A DNA stretch of 64,000 nucleotides from Cacajao melanocephalus (GCA_963573385.1 CAUYLG010047310.1:1-64000), one strand, 5' to 3'; shown: positions 23,382-36,940, counted from the stretch's first letter. Numbers and translations are program-made. Notes: generated from the sequence alone by a model not told the origin.

Positions 23382-23774
23382 CCTGCTGCCAATTCCCCTC
23401 TGCCCCGCTTCCCACCAGATGCAGCTGAATGGAACTGTGCTTGTTTCAGGCCACAGGGAAAGAGAGAGGCAAGACTGGGGGGCACGGGATAGAGCACCTA
23501 TAACCCCCGCTCCCCAGCTGGGCATGGCACTTTGGGGTCTGGTCACTGTAGACCCTGCCCAGCACTGCAGAGAGTGCCTTCCCACTCCTCCCTCCTGCAG
23601 GCCAGGTGGGCACCCGGTCCAGGCATGCCGGGTCCTCCGTCACTCCTCAGGCTGCTGTGCATCAGTGCACAGGGCAACAAGGAAGCACCCTGACAGATCA
23701 GAACTGCTGCTTAGAACCATGCACTTCAATCTCACCAGAACTTTGCAACCTATAAAAATTATTTAAAGATATAA

Positions 23775-24350
23775 TTTAGAACAACCTACAGAAAGGGAGG
23801 AAGTCGCTGCAAACTGTGCATCAGATAAGGACCTGGTATTCAGAATGCATAAAGAACTCTTACAGCTCAGCACCAAAAAGGCAAATGACCCATTCCAAAA
23901 ATGGACAAAGAACTGGAATAGACATTTCTCCAAACAGGATATACAAGTGGCCGGGAGCTGCATGAGGACCTCAGTGTTGCCCGTCATTAGAGATGCAAAC
24001 CGAACCCGCAGTGAGAGGCCACTTCATGCCCACTAGGACAGCTACTGTCATAATGCAGAAAAGAACAAATCAGAAAATAGCCGGCGTTGGTGAGGAGGTG
24101 AGGAACTGGAACCCTGTGGCCGTGGGTGGCCGCGGAAGATGCTGCAGCCGCTGGGAAGGAGTTTGGCAGTTCCTCCAAAAGTTAAACAGAGAATTCTGAG
24201 AGTTCTGCATGATCACGGAATGACCACATGACCCAGCAACTCCACTCTAGGTTTATACCCGAGAGAACTGAAAACAGATACTCAAATACACGTGCATGCA
24301 TGTTCACAGAAGCACCGTTCACCACAGCTAGGAGTGAAAATAGCACGAAT
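23775..24350 (+). mobile_element. L1 3' part (end of ORF2), diverged
   Basis: In order: 'gcataaagaactcttacagc', 'aagaactggaatagacattt', 'agagatgcaaaccgaacccg', 'gttggtgaggaggtgaggaa', 'atgacccagcaactccactc' and 'agcaccgttcaccacagcta'. These follow the last part of L1 ORF2 in the plus direction. Many stops and a GC-rich patch (24115-24160); not coding. Confidence 0.85.
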
Positions 24351-24512
24351 CTCCAGCGGCAGCCCTCCCGGAGCAGCATGGCCTGTTTTCCCGGAACAGG
24401 CCGGAAAGGCGGGCTCGGCTGTGGCCGCCCTGCTGTCCTTTCCCCCAGCCATTTCCTGCTGTCCCCCTAGCCAGGCTCCAGCCCATGGACGCTTCTATGC
24501 CTAGGCTCTTAC

Positions 24513-24595
24513 CGGTGGCACCTTCGTGGCGGAGCTTGGGGTCGGGGGCCCTTCATCCCTGGGCAGCGACAGGCCGTTGGGCTCCATGTCCTTCC
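24513..24595 (-). CDS. OSBPL5: OSBPL5 coding exon 2 (residues 46-73)
   Basis: An 83-bp exon between acceptor CTTGCAG (before 24595) and donor CCACCG|GTAAGAG. Two bases complete Gly46. It encodes KDMEPNGLSLPRDEGPPTPS then SATKVPP. Proline-rich, Ser/Thr-rich and most likely disordered cytosolic tail; no domain. It ends at phase 0 into exon 3 (VPP|AEYRL). One Pro-to-Leu difference from the remembered human sequence. Confidence 0.95.
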
Positions 24596-26544
24596 CTGCA
24601 AGAGAGCAGCGGGGGTGAGGACCCGGGCATGGTGAGCGGGGCCAGGCTTCTAGGGCTGGCTGCCTGGTGTGCTGCAGGCCAGGGTGGGTGCGGGCGGCCG
24701 GGGAGGGGCAGGAAGTCAGCTGGAGGTGGCGGCAGCAACAGGACGCTGCCTGAGAGGTGTGATAAATGCCAGCGGCCAGGAGCTCTGGCAGGGCCTCCAG
24801 GACCTACAGGGAGGAAGCTGGGGCAGCAGCTGGTGGGAACGGGGGTCCTGGGCCTGCTGTGGGGTGCATTTGGGGTCTGTAAGGCCAAAGCCCCCGTTTT
24901 CAGACAGAGAACATGGTATCCAGTCTCAAAGGCTCACGGCAGGTTGGGGGCCCCTGGACCATGCATCCTCTGGCCGGATGCTGCAGCCCCTGCGTGCTGG
25001 GCTCTTGCAGGGAGGTGGGCGGTCCTGTCCCTCATCCGTCCCTGCTGTCCCTCCTCCCACCCTGGCAGGCTGGGTAAGGAGGAAAGAGAGGCAAGGGAGG
25101 GACCTGAGGTGTCTGCATTTGCTCCTGGGGAAACGGCCTCCCCTTCCCCGGCTCTGTTTGCTTTGGAGCCAGTTTCCCAAGGCACGATTCATGGACACGC
25201 GGAAGGAGGGGATGCTCACAGGGGAGGCCTGAGGCCCGCTGCTTCCTGTGGCGGTGGGTGATGGTGGACTGCCCCGGTCCCTGGCACTGAGGCGCTGAGG
25301 GCTGCAGTAAGCCCCGTCCTGCTGAGGCCACAGCCACAGGCCAGCAACAGGCTGACTGCGAGGACAGATGCCCACAGACCAGTGGAAGGCCTGGGGTCTA
25401 CAGCTGCCCTTCCCTGACAGCCCAGGGCAGGGACCGGGTGGGGACGAAGACCGGAAAAGCCAGGACGGGGACCTGAGGAAGTGGTTCTGTCCAAAGGTCC
25501 TGGACCGTGGTCACTCACAGTCACAGAACACGGCTGTCCCTGGCCAGGGGTGGCTGCTCCCCGACCTGGATCCCCTGCTTCCTCATCTGCAGAGCGCCAC
25601 ACCCTGAGCCGCGGTGCTGGGGAGGCCGGCAGGACCCTTTCCTCCGGTACCTGCTTTCTCATACGGTCCTGGTGGGCTTGGCCTGTGGCTGCCAACAACC
25701 CACTCCCCTGCGAGTGCTGCCTCCTGGCCGGGAGGACTCAGGGGCCCTCAGAGCACTCAAAGGGACAGGGTGCAGGCGGCCCGGGCAGGGGGAGGCCAAT
25801 GCTGTCCACACCCACCCCACTCCCCTGGCCTGGGACCTGCTGTCTCCGTTCCTCGGAAAAGGCCCTTCCCAGCCTGCATTCGGCACGCCTGGCCAGTCCC
25901 TCCAAAACTGACCAGCAGCTGGGACCCGGCCCTTCCCCTCCCCAGCCCTGCCTCTCTAAGTGCGTCTAAGGCTCCCGCCAGGGTCAGTGTGACAGCAGAG
26001 AATACAGGGTGTGGGGTTTACCTCACCGGGTGTCCAGCGCCCCTGCCTGCCATGGGACCTTCAGCAAGGCCATCTCTATTATAAGACCTGGTTTTTCTGA
26101 CTACTGGATGGAACTTTGGCTGGGACCATCCCCAGGCCCCTGGATGGTGGGTCTGCCCAATGCTCTCCCACTGTCCCCGGGACAGATGACCATGGCCAGG
26201 CAGAGCTGGGGCTCCCACTTCCTCAGCCCCAAAGCAGGCAGTAGGAGGAGGGGGGCAGAGCTGGGGAGAGGCCCCACAGGCAGGTGCCAGCCCCTGCCTC
26301 CTACCCCTCGGGGGAGCAGGGGAGGAAGGGCTGGGTTTTCTGGGGGACAGCAGTCACAGCTCAGCCTTGGCCAGGGCAGGGGTTGTGAATAGTCAAGTGC
26401 CAGGGAGGGGGCCTGGAGCGTGGCAGCATCGGTGGGCAGAGGTCCCGAGTCTGCGCAGTGAGTGCTTTATCCACAACTGCATGAGGGCAGGCCTGGTTCG
26501 ACTGTTCCCTCCCAGAGCCCAGGACCCGCGTGCAGCTGGAAGCA

Positions 26545-26650
26545 GGTACTAATACTGTCCCATTGTACAGATCAGTCAACTGAGGCCTAGAGAGGTCCAG
26601 TAGCTGGCCTGGGGTTACCCTGCCAGGACTGGGGCTCAGGCCACCTGTCC
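26545..26650 (-). repeat. MIR fragment, reverse
   Basis: 'gtcccattgtacagatcagt' followed by 'caactgaggcctagagaggt' is reversed MIR core text, about 270 bp from coding exon 1. Confidence 0.7.
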
Positions 26651-26921
26651 CTGGAGCCTGTTTTGGGATGACTGCACCATGTAACTCCCAAAGCCTGGGC
26701 TGTGGAAGTCCCTCTTCAACCAGATGAGCTTCACCTGGCCCCGCAGGTCAGGCCAAGAAGCCGTATCACCTGGCGCTCTACCAAGCTGCAAACCCTCTGA
26801 TATGAAACCCGCGCAGTCCCCAGCATGGAGGCTGGGGACCCCCACGGAGGGGCTGGGCTGCCCGGGGTCACCCCACCGGCCCAAGCTGGGGGCCAGGCTG
26901 CCCTGCCTCGGCCGCACTGAC

Positions 26922-27078
26922 CTGGGCTGAGGGAGTCGAGCTCATCGTCTCCGCCGAGGAGCAGGTTCCGCGTGAGCTTCCGAGGATCGACTTTCTGAGG
27001 GGTGGAGGAAGGCGGGCACAGGGAGGAGCGGCGCCGGAAGAAGGCCTCCTCCTTCATGCTGCGGGCGCTCGGGGGCTT
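26922..27078 (-). CDS. OSBPL5: OSBPL5 first coding exon (start codon; residues 1-46)
   Basis: A 157-bp exon between acceptor TTCCTTCCAG (before 27078) and donor GCCCAG|GTCAGTG. The first 21 bases (27078-27058) are 5' UTR; the start ATG is at 27057-27055 with A at -3, and the coding part is 136 bases. It encodes MKEEAFFRRRSSLCPPSSTP, QKVDPRKLTRNLLLGGDDEL and DSLSP. Basic, unstructured N-terminus without signal peptide, as expected for a tail-anchored cytosolic-facing protein. Compared with remembered human ORP5 it differs at about six of 45 positions (for example Leu7 to Phe, Phe11 to Ser, Asn to Asp and Tyr-Pro to Asp-Ser near the end), the basis for suggesting a monkey rather than an ape. 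Confidence 0.95.
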
Positions 27079-28470
27079 CTGGAAGGAAGGAGGCAGGGGA
27101 GCACGCGGTCACGACCTGGGAAGGGACTTCAGAGCGGCATGGTGGGGTGCCCCCAGCTGGCACCCGGTCTCCTCTCAGGGGACTTCTGAGGCAGGGTGAG
27201 GAGGGCCTGGGCCCTGGGACCTGGCGGAGGGCAGTCGCCAGGGCAGCCCAGCTCAGGCAAATGGCTTTGGCTGGTGCCAGCCCTTTCCAGGCCTGGCAGG
27301 AGAACTGGATGGAGTCCTGGTCAGAGGCTCGTCACCCCCCTCGGAAGACATTCCTCTCAGAACCCCACCCCAGTTTCTGTGAGACCCTGGCCGCAGCCAA
27401 GCAGGTTTTCCCGCTCACGTTTCTCTCCCAGGTGATGGTCCTGAACAGTGGGAGGGGTCTAGAGCCTGTCTGTCCATAGGGAAGACATGTGGGGGCGAGA
27501 CCAGGCGGCCCCTGAGCCCCAGGGAGTGACTGGCCCGGGGCGGGGCAGTCCGGGAGCCTGGCCCACCATCCACCTGGAGGTCCCTGGAGCCCCTCCCCAC
27601 AGAGCACCTCTGGTCAAGCCCGCCTGCTGCTTGGGTGCCCCAACGGTTTCAGTTGTACCCACGTGCACCCCTGCAAGAGAGAGAGCTCTGGGCGCTCACA
27701 GCCAGGCGCACCTGCGTCCACACCCAGCCTAAGACGTTGCATTCTCAGTGGCAGCTTCCCTCCTGCCTCACAAAAGAGGGAGGACACACAGCCAGGCCCT
27801 GACACCCGCCAGCCTTGCTCTCCCAGCCCCGCTCACCAGCTTCCCCTGTGGGTTCAGATGCCGGTTTCTTGTCTCCTTCCCTGGAAGGAGGTTGGCTGTG
27901 GACCACAGGCGGTCCCCTACTGTCCTATTCCCCCCAGCCCTACCCCTAGCAGTGCTGGGCCAAGCGGAGGAGAACTGACTGCAGTCACACCTTTGCAGGC
28001 ACTTGAAGCTGATGGCTCGAAACCCACCAAGGTCTCAGCCCATTTAACAGATGAGAAAATCGTGGCTCAGGGAACGAAGGCCTCGCCCTGTCATTGTGAC
28101 CTGGCAGGGGTTGGCAGAGCATCTAATCTTGTGTCCACTCCTCAAGGATGAGCTCCTTGAAAACTCCTGGTCAGTTTTCCTCCCCTGCTAATTTTCCAGG
28201 GCTGCTTCACACCGCGTCTCCAGGCAGGCCAATGGCATCCTGCCAAGCCCGGGCCAAAGTACTCCATTTCTCCCATGGCCCTGGGTGTTCCTGGGTGGGG
28301 GCCTCAGACGCTCAGAGCCTCTCCTGCTGTGGTTTCAGGAGTGGGTTGGGTGGCGCAGGGTGTCCGTGGTCCTGGGCTCTGTCCACTGCCCCAGAGCCCC
28401 CTCTGCGGCCCCAAAGAGTGGAAAGGGGCTGCAAGGCTGCAGCCAGGCTGGGCCAGCCTCTCCCTCACGT
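27079..28470. other. OSBPL5: First intron, 3' end: no recognised exon
   Basis: GC-rich intronic sequence upstream of coding exon 1. A short reversed MIR-like core is present near 28030-28090 ('catttaacagatgagaaaat'). No other element, RNA gene or exon recognised. Confidence 0.6.
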
Positions 28471-28473
28471 GGC

Positions 28474-28572
28474 ACCTTGGCCAGCTCATACACAGGGCGT
28501 GACCTTGGCCAGCTCATACACAGGGAAACCTCAGCGCGTGATCTTAGCCAGCTCATACACAGGGAAACCGGC
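28474..28572 (+). repeat. Three-copy tandem repeat with shared CAGCTCATACACAGGG core
   Basis: Copies at about 28474-28501, 28502-28540 and 28541-28572 share CC(T)TGGCCAGCTCATACACA; copies 2 and 3 carry an extra AACCTCAGCGCGTG-like segment. The core resembles reversed MIR text (CCCAGGTCACACAGCT...), so it may be a MIR piece amplified in tandem. Confidence 0.85.
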
Positions 28573-29164
28573 CTCAGAGAGGCTGGGTTTGGGCCCAGGT
28601 CACAGAGCTAACACTCAGCAGGGCCCGTCCTTGAGCCCGGTGGAACCGATCCTAAAACCTGGCTGCTGAGTTCTGCCTGCTCAGTGTCTCAGCTCGGCTC
28701 AGCCAACCTGCCACAGGGAAGCGGGTGGGTGGGAAGTCCCGCCCCCACTTGTCAATCACAGCAAACCTGTCCTACTTGCCCAGGTGTGGCTCAGGCCAGA
28801 AGCCAGCACCTGAGCGGAGGCAGGACGGACTCAGCCAGCCAGCTGAGATCATCTGAGCACCCAGGCTGGGCTGGGTACTGGGCAGCCAACCTGAGTCAGC
28901 CGCGATCCTGCCTCAGGACCCAGAGAGCTCTGGGACGTCCCTGGGAGCATGGTGACGGTGATGCCCAGGTAGGTCTCCCTCACTTGGAACCTCCTGGGGC
29001 AGGGAGAGGGGCTCACAGCCCAGCCGCAGCTGCCCTATCTGGCTGTCTGCTCCAGCTCCACCTGGGCCAAGGTGCAGAGGGCATAGTGATTTTGGCTGCC
29101 TTTCTGCTCAGACCCCGCATGCCTCCTCCCAGCACCACTGACAGCCAGTGGGACTTGTTAGTCT

Positions 29165-29480
29165 GTGAGCGCCATCATCCACTCATCTACACAGCACTTC
29201 CTGGCTCCCTTGCCATCATCCACTCATCTACATACCACTCCCTGGCCCCCTTGTGCCCATCCATCGATATACATATATGTTCCCTTCCATGCATCCACCC
29301 ACCCACCCATTCATCCATCATCTTCCCATTCTCCCTCCCTCCATCCCAGGCATCCATCCACTCACCTTTTCAGGCACGCATCCACCCACCCATCCACCCA
29401 CCTGCCCTCCCTCCCTTTGAGGCATCCCTCCATCCACTCGCTCACCCATCCACCAATCTGCCATCCCTCTCTCCCTCCAT
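29165..29480 (+). repeat. Degenerate CATC/CCAT-rich simple repeat
   Basis: Repeated CATCCA, CATCTA and CCACC units with a longer 50-bp-scale duplication at the start ('catccactcatctacacagc' at about 29177 and 'catccactcatctacatacc' at about 29216). Low complexity; frames crossing it are not genes. Confidence 0.85.
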
Positions 29481-29870
29481 GAAGCTTTCCAGCCTATCAG
29501 TTGACCAGCCCAATTCCCGCTTCCTTCCCATTCACCCCACACTCAGACACATCCGAGGTGTTATTCAAATAACAACTGAGCCACTGATACAGAGTAGACA
29601 CTCACCCATCCAAATGCAATACAGGCATGTACCAGGGACTCTCGTTCTGTGTGCCAACACCCCTGAGCAGTGTCCAGTGCCCTGGGCCCTGCAGACCAAC
29701 TCTGACCAGCTGACAAAGGTTGGGGGTAGCTCTCATCACAGGGCATCCTGGTCTGTGGAGCCCTTCTGGAGACCCCCTCCCTTGGACTTCCCAATGTCCT
29801 ACAGCTGACAGGTGCCTGCTGAGTGTCCCTATATTGTCATCTGGTGGGGGGAGGTGTTTTGTTCACTTTA

Positions 29871-31335
<1,465 letters not shown>

Positions 31336-31434
31336 CTCCATGCCCTAGGGGGCTGGCCTCTCCCTGATGCCAAGAGCACCTTTACCTCCATGCCCTGGGG
31401 GCTGGCCTGCCCCTGATGCCAGCAGCACCTTCAA
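31336..31434 (+). repeat. 50-bp two-copy tandem repeat
   Basis: CTCCATGCCCT(A)GGGGGCTGGCCT...GATGCCA(A/G)(G/C)AGCACCTT occurs at 31336-31385 and 31386-31434, about 88% alike by eye. Confidence 0.85.
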
Positions 31435-34400
31435 CCCCAGTGACTTGCTGCTCATCTGTGCACAGCTGGGCCTCAGCCTGCAGCTGCCGAACCCTTTTCT
31501 GCCCCTGTACCCGCTGCTGTCTGTCTCCAGCTGTGGTCTCACCTGCCCCCACAGTCCTGATGTCCAAGTGCAGGAGGGGACGCTGTGGGGCCTGGGAGGA
31601 AGAAGCCCCAGAGTGCCCCTCATGTGGTGAGACTGTCCCTGGGGCCAGAGAGGAAGCATGGGCAATTCCAGCCTGAAAGGTCACGTTTCTGCCTTGTAGG
31701 GCCCCAGCCCTGAGACCCCAGGATCTCCTAAGGAGGCTTACTCTGGAGGCCAGGCCAGGAGGCCAGGGAACAGGGCGTGGCTGGGGAAGAAGGCAGGGCC
31801 GGGGGGTGGTCACTAGATGTATGTGGACCCCAGTGCCCAGCTATGGCCAAGGCTAGGAGGAGGGACAGGTGCAGGCCTTGAGCTCAGCGGAAACAGGCAG
31901 GCAACGGGTGGCCCGGAAGCCACCACCCAACCCCAGGTCCAAATCAGCCACCAGCTGCTGTGCAGTCCCCACTCCTGGCGGCTGAGGAAGTTTCCTCTTC
32001 CAACGTCGCATCAGGTGCTGGGTCACCTTGTGGGCCTCCAGCTGGTTACCAGACAGGACGGGAAGGGCCTCCTACGCTCCTCCAGGGGCCATGTTTGCCA
32101 CTGTTGCTGTCTGCTGGCCGCCCAGCAGGCACACTTCAAGCATGGGGGTCGCATGCGCCCCCCCAGGAACCAATTCTCCAAGTGTCCCCTGCCTGGGGGA
32201 CTGCCAGGTTTGGCTCAGCTGTTGGGGAGACCCGGTGACCAGGGTGGGGCTGCTCTTGTCCAGAGTGAGCCAGCCCCACCCCCTGGCCTGTGACACTCAA
32301 GGTGAGGCAGGGCTGGCCCCCAGGCCCTCCCCCTGCTGGTCCCTGGCCCATCTCAGGGGGCTGCCCTGCCCAGCCGCTCTTCTCAGTCACGACTCTGTGC
32401 CTCTTTGGGCCTTTTGGAAAGTGGCGGGGGCACCAAAAGGGAACACTCTGGACTTGGGCTGGGGTGAAGACCCACTGTCCACGGAAAGAATGGGCTCTGA
32501 GCGGAGCCTCCTCGGCCACTGGCGGGAGGGGCCGGGAGCCCTCGGGGGCTGGGCTTTGGCGGCGTGAGAAGGTCTCCTCAGAGGTCTGCTGGGACTTGGG
32601 GGTGGTGTGGGGGTGATCCAGTGACCCAGAGAGGGGCTGAGGCTGAGGGTCCAGGATGGGTGAGTGTGGGTGCCGGGTGCAGGTCCGTGGACTGTGCCAA
32701 CGACCAGCCTGGGAGAGCTGGCAATGCCGCCCTGGTCCCGCTAGGCTGGAGGGGCACACGGGGAAGCTCGGCCCACGGAAGGCCCCCCTTTCTCTGCACC
32801 CCAGCCCCCGAGCTGGGATTTTGCTTCTGCCTGGCCCTCCGCAGGGGCTCCTCCTCCTTCCTGGGAGACCCAGCCCTCTTGTCCAGGCACCTTTCCCCTG
32901 CTGTCGCTCCTCAGGAGCAGCTGACCCCCGTCTCTTGGGACTGGAAGTGCACCCTGGCTGTGCCTCACTTTGGCCTGGGTGGGTTCCCCGGGCTGGGCTG
33001 GGCTGAGCTGAGCGGGGCTGGGCTGGCTTCTGCTGAGGGCACAGGCCCTGCCAATTTCCTTGACTACTCAAGTGCCACTGGACCCAGTCAGGCGGGGCAC
33101 ACACAGGGCCCAACACTGCCTCTCTAGAACGAATTCACTTGTGGCTGGAAGGAGGCCTGAGAGAGGCTGGAGCTGCTGAGGGCCGGGGAACGTTCTGGAA
33201 GGCCAGGGAGCAAGTGGGGCAGAGAGCCAGACCCGTGGCAGCTGGGCAGAGGCCATTCCTGAGGCCCTCCTCTGGGCAAGGCGGTGGATGCCCAGGCAGG
33301 CAGTGGTGGGTGCCCCTTCCAGGTCCTCTCCTGAGACCCTAGCATCCTTCTCGGGCCAGCCCCAGACTCCTGCCCCTGTCTGTGCCCAAGGCTGCAGAAT
33401 GCCCAGGGCAGATGGACACGTGTGGCTCTCGGGGACTGCAGGTGGCCATGACGGTGTCGTGCAGCTGCTGCACTACTGAGGCTACAGCTAAGACACCGCC
33501 CAGCGTGGCAGCGCCTGGGACTGCCCTACCCCTGCAGGGTCCCACCCACGCCCAGAGCCGCTGCTTGACCACCCTTCCTGTTGACCACAGGCACCTCCTG
33601 GTCCCCTCCTCAGGGCTCCACTTCCTCCCGCCCTGCTGAGTTTCCTGGGCCACCTATGATTTGCAGAGGGGACAGAGGCGGGGGCACAGGAAGGGAGTGA
33701 GCTCCGAGTCTGGGCAGACCCCGGTGCCCCCACCCACCTACTGTGTAGGGCGGAGCAGGCTCTTCCTTCCATTTTCCATGAGTGGCATGAAAGACCCCTC
33801 CCACCACTGGGAGGCAAGAGGTCCTGTGTGGTGCCAGCCCAGAGCAGAGAGGGAGGGACAGGTCAGGTTCTGCCCCTGCCTGGCAGGCCCTGTGTCCCAG
33901 AGGATGCTTGCCTCTGGACACCTGAGGAGGGGCCATGCTCTCTAACCCCATGCCAAGGCCAGCTGTTTGGCAGCATGGAGCCCAGCCCCCTCAGGGGCCC
34001 ACCCAGAGCCAGTGCCTGTGGTCCCCTGCATCCCCTGGCTGCCTTCCCGACAGTTATCTGGCCTCCAAAGCGCTCCCCACACCCTGCCTCCCTCCCAGAC
34101 GCTCGCCTTCAGGCTGGGATAAAGGGATTCTTGTAAAAAAAGGTCACTGGCGCCTTGTCAGGCCACACAGAGCCATCAGCTGGGGCCACACTCAGCTGAG
34201 CCTTGTCCAGGGGCAGACACTGCCTCCGTTCTGGGAAAGGCTGAAGCTCTGGGAATGAATCCAACCGAGCGTGGACTCACTCCGCATCCTCCCTGTGCCC
34301 CTGTAGAGGCCCGGGGACCACAGAGCTGGGGAAAAGGGCCCAGCCCAGCCTCCAATGGCTCTGTGACCTCGGCTGGCCACATTCATCTCTCAGGCCCTGT

Positions 34401-35213
34401 TTGTAAGTCAGGGCTTGCTCTGAGCAGGGAAGATGATGTCCCATGCCCCGGGGAGGCCCTGGGGAAGGCGCCTGTAGAGGTGAGAGTGAGCCCAGACCCA
34501 GCCCCCTCCATGCCTGCGTGGCCTTCTCACCCACAGCCCAGAGGGACGGCGCTGGGCAGAGCTGCACTGGAGGGGAGAGGAGGCTCTGGCCACTGGGGTG
34601 CCCATCAATTGGCAGAGGCCAGAAAAGCAGGAGCTCGCAGCCATGCTTCAGCAGCAACATCCGGCACAGATACTTCTGCCTAAACCAGGTGGTTCTTTGC
34701 ACATGGGATGGAGAGGTCAGTGGGTCCCAAGGAAGGACAGCAGCCATCAGTTAAAGGGCAGCAGCCATCACGTCAACACCATACATTTGCATTCCAGAAA
34801 CTTGCTAAGGTTCCAGTGCAAGTGACCATGAGGATCCTGCTGTGAGGAAACCACCCAGGCCTCATGAGTCACCCCAGGGAGACCACAGTAACAGATGCCC
34901 TCCCTGAGAGCAGACACCAGCACAAGGAACCAGGCTGCTGTGTGTGGGTGGAGCAAATGCCCAGTGCTAATGTGGGCAGCCTGACCACCCCTGCAGGGGC
35001 AGCAGCCTCTTCAGAGCGCCGTGAAATTCGCTTCAGCCGTAGCAGCGGGGCCCTGGGGGCTTGTGACAGAGGCTTTCCCAGGGCATCTGCTGCACGGATG
35101 GACATTAAAGCCCCCCAGGCCCTCCTGGGTGTTCTATCCCATCTGATACGATTCTCAGAACGCTCTCGAGGTGTGGGGAGCAGGGGTCAGCATCACATTG
35201 TAAAGACGCAGTG
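31435..35213. other. OSBPL5: First intron stretch, no recognised gene
   Basis: About 3.8 kb of GC-rich intron. Near 32988-33027 there is a short GGGCT(GGGCT) array. Open frames of up to about 300 codons on the minus strand (32136-33116) reflect high GC content and lack domains or splice structure. No RNA gene or transposon recognised. Confidence 0.55.
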
Positions 35214-35503
35214 GGCCAGGTGTGGTAGCTCACGCCTGTCATCCCAGCACTGTGGGAGGCTGAGGTGGGCAGATTGCTTGAGCCCAGGAGTTCAAGATCA
35301 GCCTGGACAACTTAGCGAGATCCTGTCTCTACAAAACTAAAAAAAAATAGCCAGTTGTGATGGCACATGCCTGTGGTCCCAGCTACTTGGGAGCTGAGGT
35401 GGGAAGACCACTTAGCCTGGGAGGTCAAGGCTGCTGTGAGCTGTGGTCACGCCACTGCACTCAGCCTGGGTGACAAAGTGAGATTCCCATCACACACACA
35501 CAT
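35214..35503 (+). mobile_element. Alu element, old (J-like)
   Basis: Head 'ggccaggtgtggtagctcac', J-type text 'agcccaggagttcaagatca' and 'gcctggacaacttagcgaga', and an A-run linker at 35337-35347. The tail is replaced by a short CA run. More diverged than the other Alus here. Confidence 0.9.
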
Positions 35504-36200
35504 GCAGATACTGGGGCCCCAAGAGGGGAAATGGCCCATCTAATGTCTTGTGGGCCACGCTGTGCCTGGAATCCCCTTGGCACTCTGGAGATAGCTGTGG
35601 AGGTCCAGGGGAGGGCAGGCGCCCCTCTGGGGAGACATTTCTCAGAGGCCGCCATGGAGGGGGTGAACCTCAAGAGGGGTGCAGGAAGTGGCCTGCCCTG
35701 CTGAGGGCGTGGCGCTGAGCCGTGCCTGGGTGTTGTCCGGGCTGCCTCAGCTGAGTCCTGTGCCTGTGGGCCCAGCCAGGCCAGCCCGTTCCCTGGCCCT
35801 GTCCACCTGGCCTCCTGACTGACACCACTGAAGGCTCAGAGCAGCTACTGGGTCAGCTGGCCTGGGTATGCACCCCACCCCACACCCTGTAGCCAACCCC
35901 TCCCCCACTAGCCCTAGGAGGCCCTGGCCATGGGCTGGGCGTGGTCCCTGAGGCAGACATGGCCTCACCACGTCCCAGCCAGACCCCCCCACCTGTCCCA
36001 ACAGAAAGGAGACTGATTTTCAGATGCAAGCTGCAGCCAGGTGGCAGCCAGGGTCAGGCGGGCAAGGGGTGAGGGGGTGCAGCCATCATTTGGAGGCAGT
36101 ACAGCCAGAGGGAGGGGCCCGCCGGGGTTGTGGACGCAATCTCAAACCCGCCACGCTGAGCCTCAGCATTCACATGGGAAACAGAACAGGAACCTGGGCC
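35504..36200. other. OSBPL5: First intron stretch, no recognised gene
   Basis: GC-rich intron between the old Alu and the first copy of the 169-bp duplication. No exon, RNA gene or transposon recognised. Confidence 0.55.
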
Positions 36201-36369
36201 CCCAGGGGAGCCGGGACACCCACTGCCAGAAGACGCTCGCCTGGCCTCTGTTCTGAACGTCCTCAGGCACACCCGGGCCTCTTCCCGGGGGTGCCCATGC
36301 CCCCTCACCCGGCCCTCCTGGGGAGGCTCCTGGGCTCTGGGCACTACGCCCAGTGGACAGCCCTGCAGG
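36201..36369 (+). repeat. 169-bp direct duplication, copy A
   Basis: Runs from CCCAGGGGAGCCGGGACACC to ACAGCCCTGCAGG. The second copy is at 37167-37335, same length, with about three differences (near 36235, 36307 and 36353). Unique flanks on both sides. Not a recognised transposon. Confidence 0.95.
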
Positions 36370-36905
36370 CTGCTGCCTACCCAGGTGTGGGGACCGAGGG
36401 ACACGCGGCTCGGTGTGGCCACCTAGGGACACGCGGCTGAGAAGCTGGGCACACAGCTGTGTCTCCTCATCTGGCCCAGCCTGCTCATCCTCCTAATTCC
36501 AGGGCAGCTGGGAGCCAGGCATGTGGGCAAAAACTCCAAGAAGAAGGCCAGAGAAAACAGGGGACGCAGCCGCTGGGGGCCAAGACTGAGGTCTCTCTCT
36601 GGCCTCCAGGGGCACCTGAACTCCAAGGGCAGGGACTGGGTGACTGGCCATTGCTGACACCGAGTGGGGAGCCTGGGGTGCGAGCAGGCCCACACTCTCC
36701 CCCAAACCCCTCCAGCCAGCCTCAGTCTCCCCCATTGCCCACCCACATGCCACTTCCGTGGGGACTTTCTGCAGCTGTTCCTGTTCCAGGGACCCTGGGG
36801 TGACTGCGAGGCAGTAGGCGCAAGGCTGAGTGGACCTGAGAGCCAGGCAGGTAGAAGCTTCCAGCCTGGAGGAGCATGTGATGAGTGGAGACCAGGAGGC
36901 CGTGT

Positions 36906-36940
36906 GGCGGGGCGGGGGGACAGGGGCGGGGACAGGGCCA
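36906..36940 (+). other. G-quadruplex-prone G-run cluster
   Basis: Five G-runs of three or more within about 33 bases (GGCGGGGCGGGGGGACAGGG and onward). Fits the usual four-run G4 pattern on the plus strand, that is, the non-template-sense complement for OSBPL5 mRNA. Confidence 0.6.

Noticed and set aside
28684..29808. Plus-strand open frame of about 370 codons
   Set aside because: It crosses a CATC-rich simple repeat in the first intron, has no recognisable domain, and looks like chance in GC-rich DNA.
32136..33116. Minus-strand open frame of about 320 codons
   Set aside because: Low-complexity Pro/Gln/Ser/Gly composition, no domain, no splice link to OSBPL5 exons.
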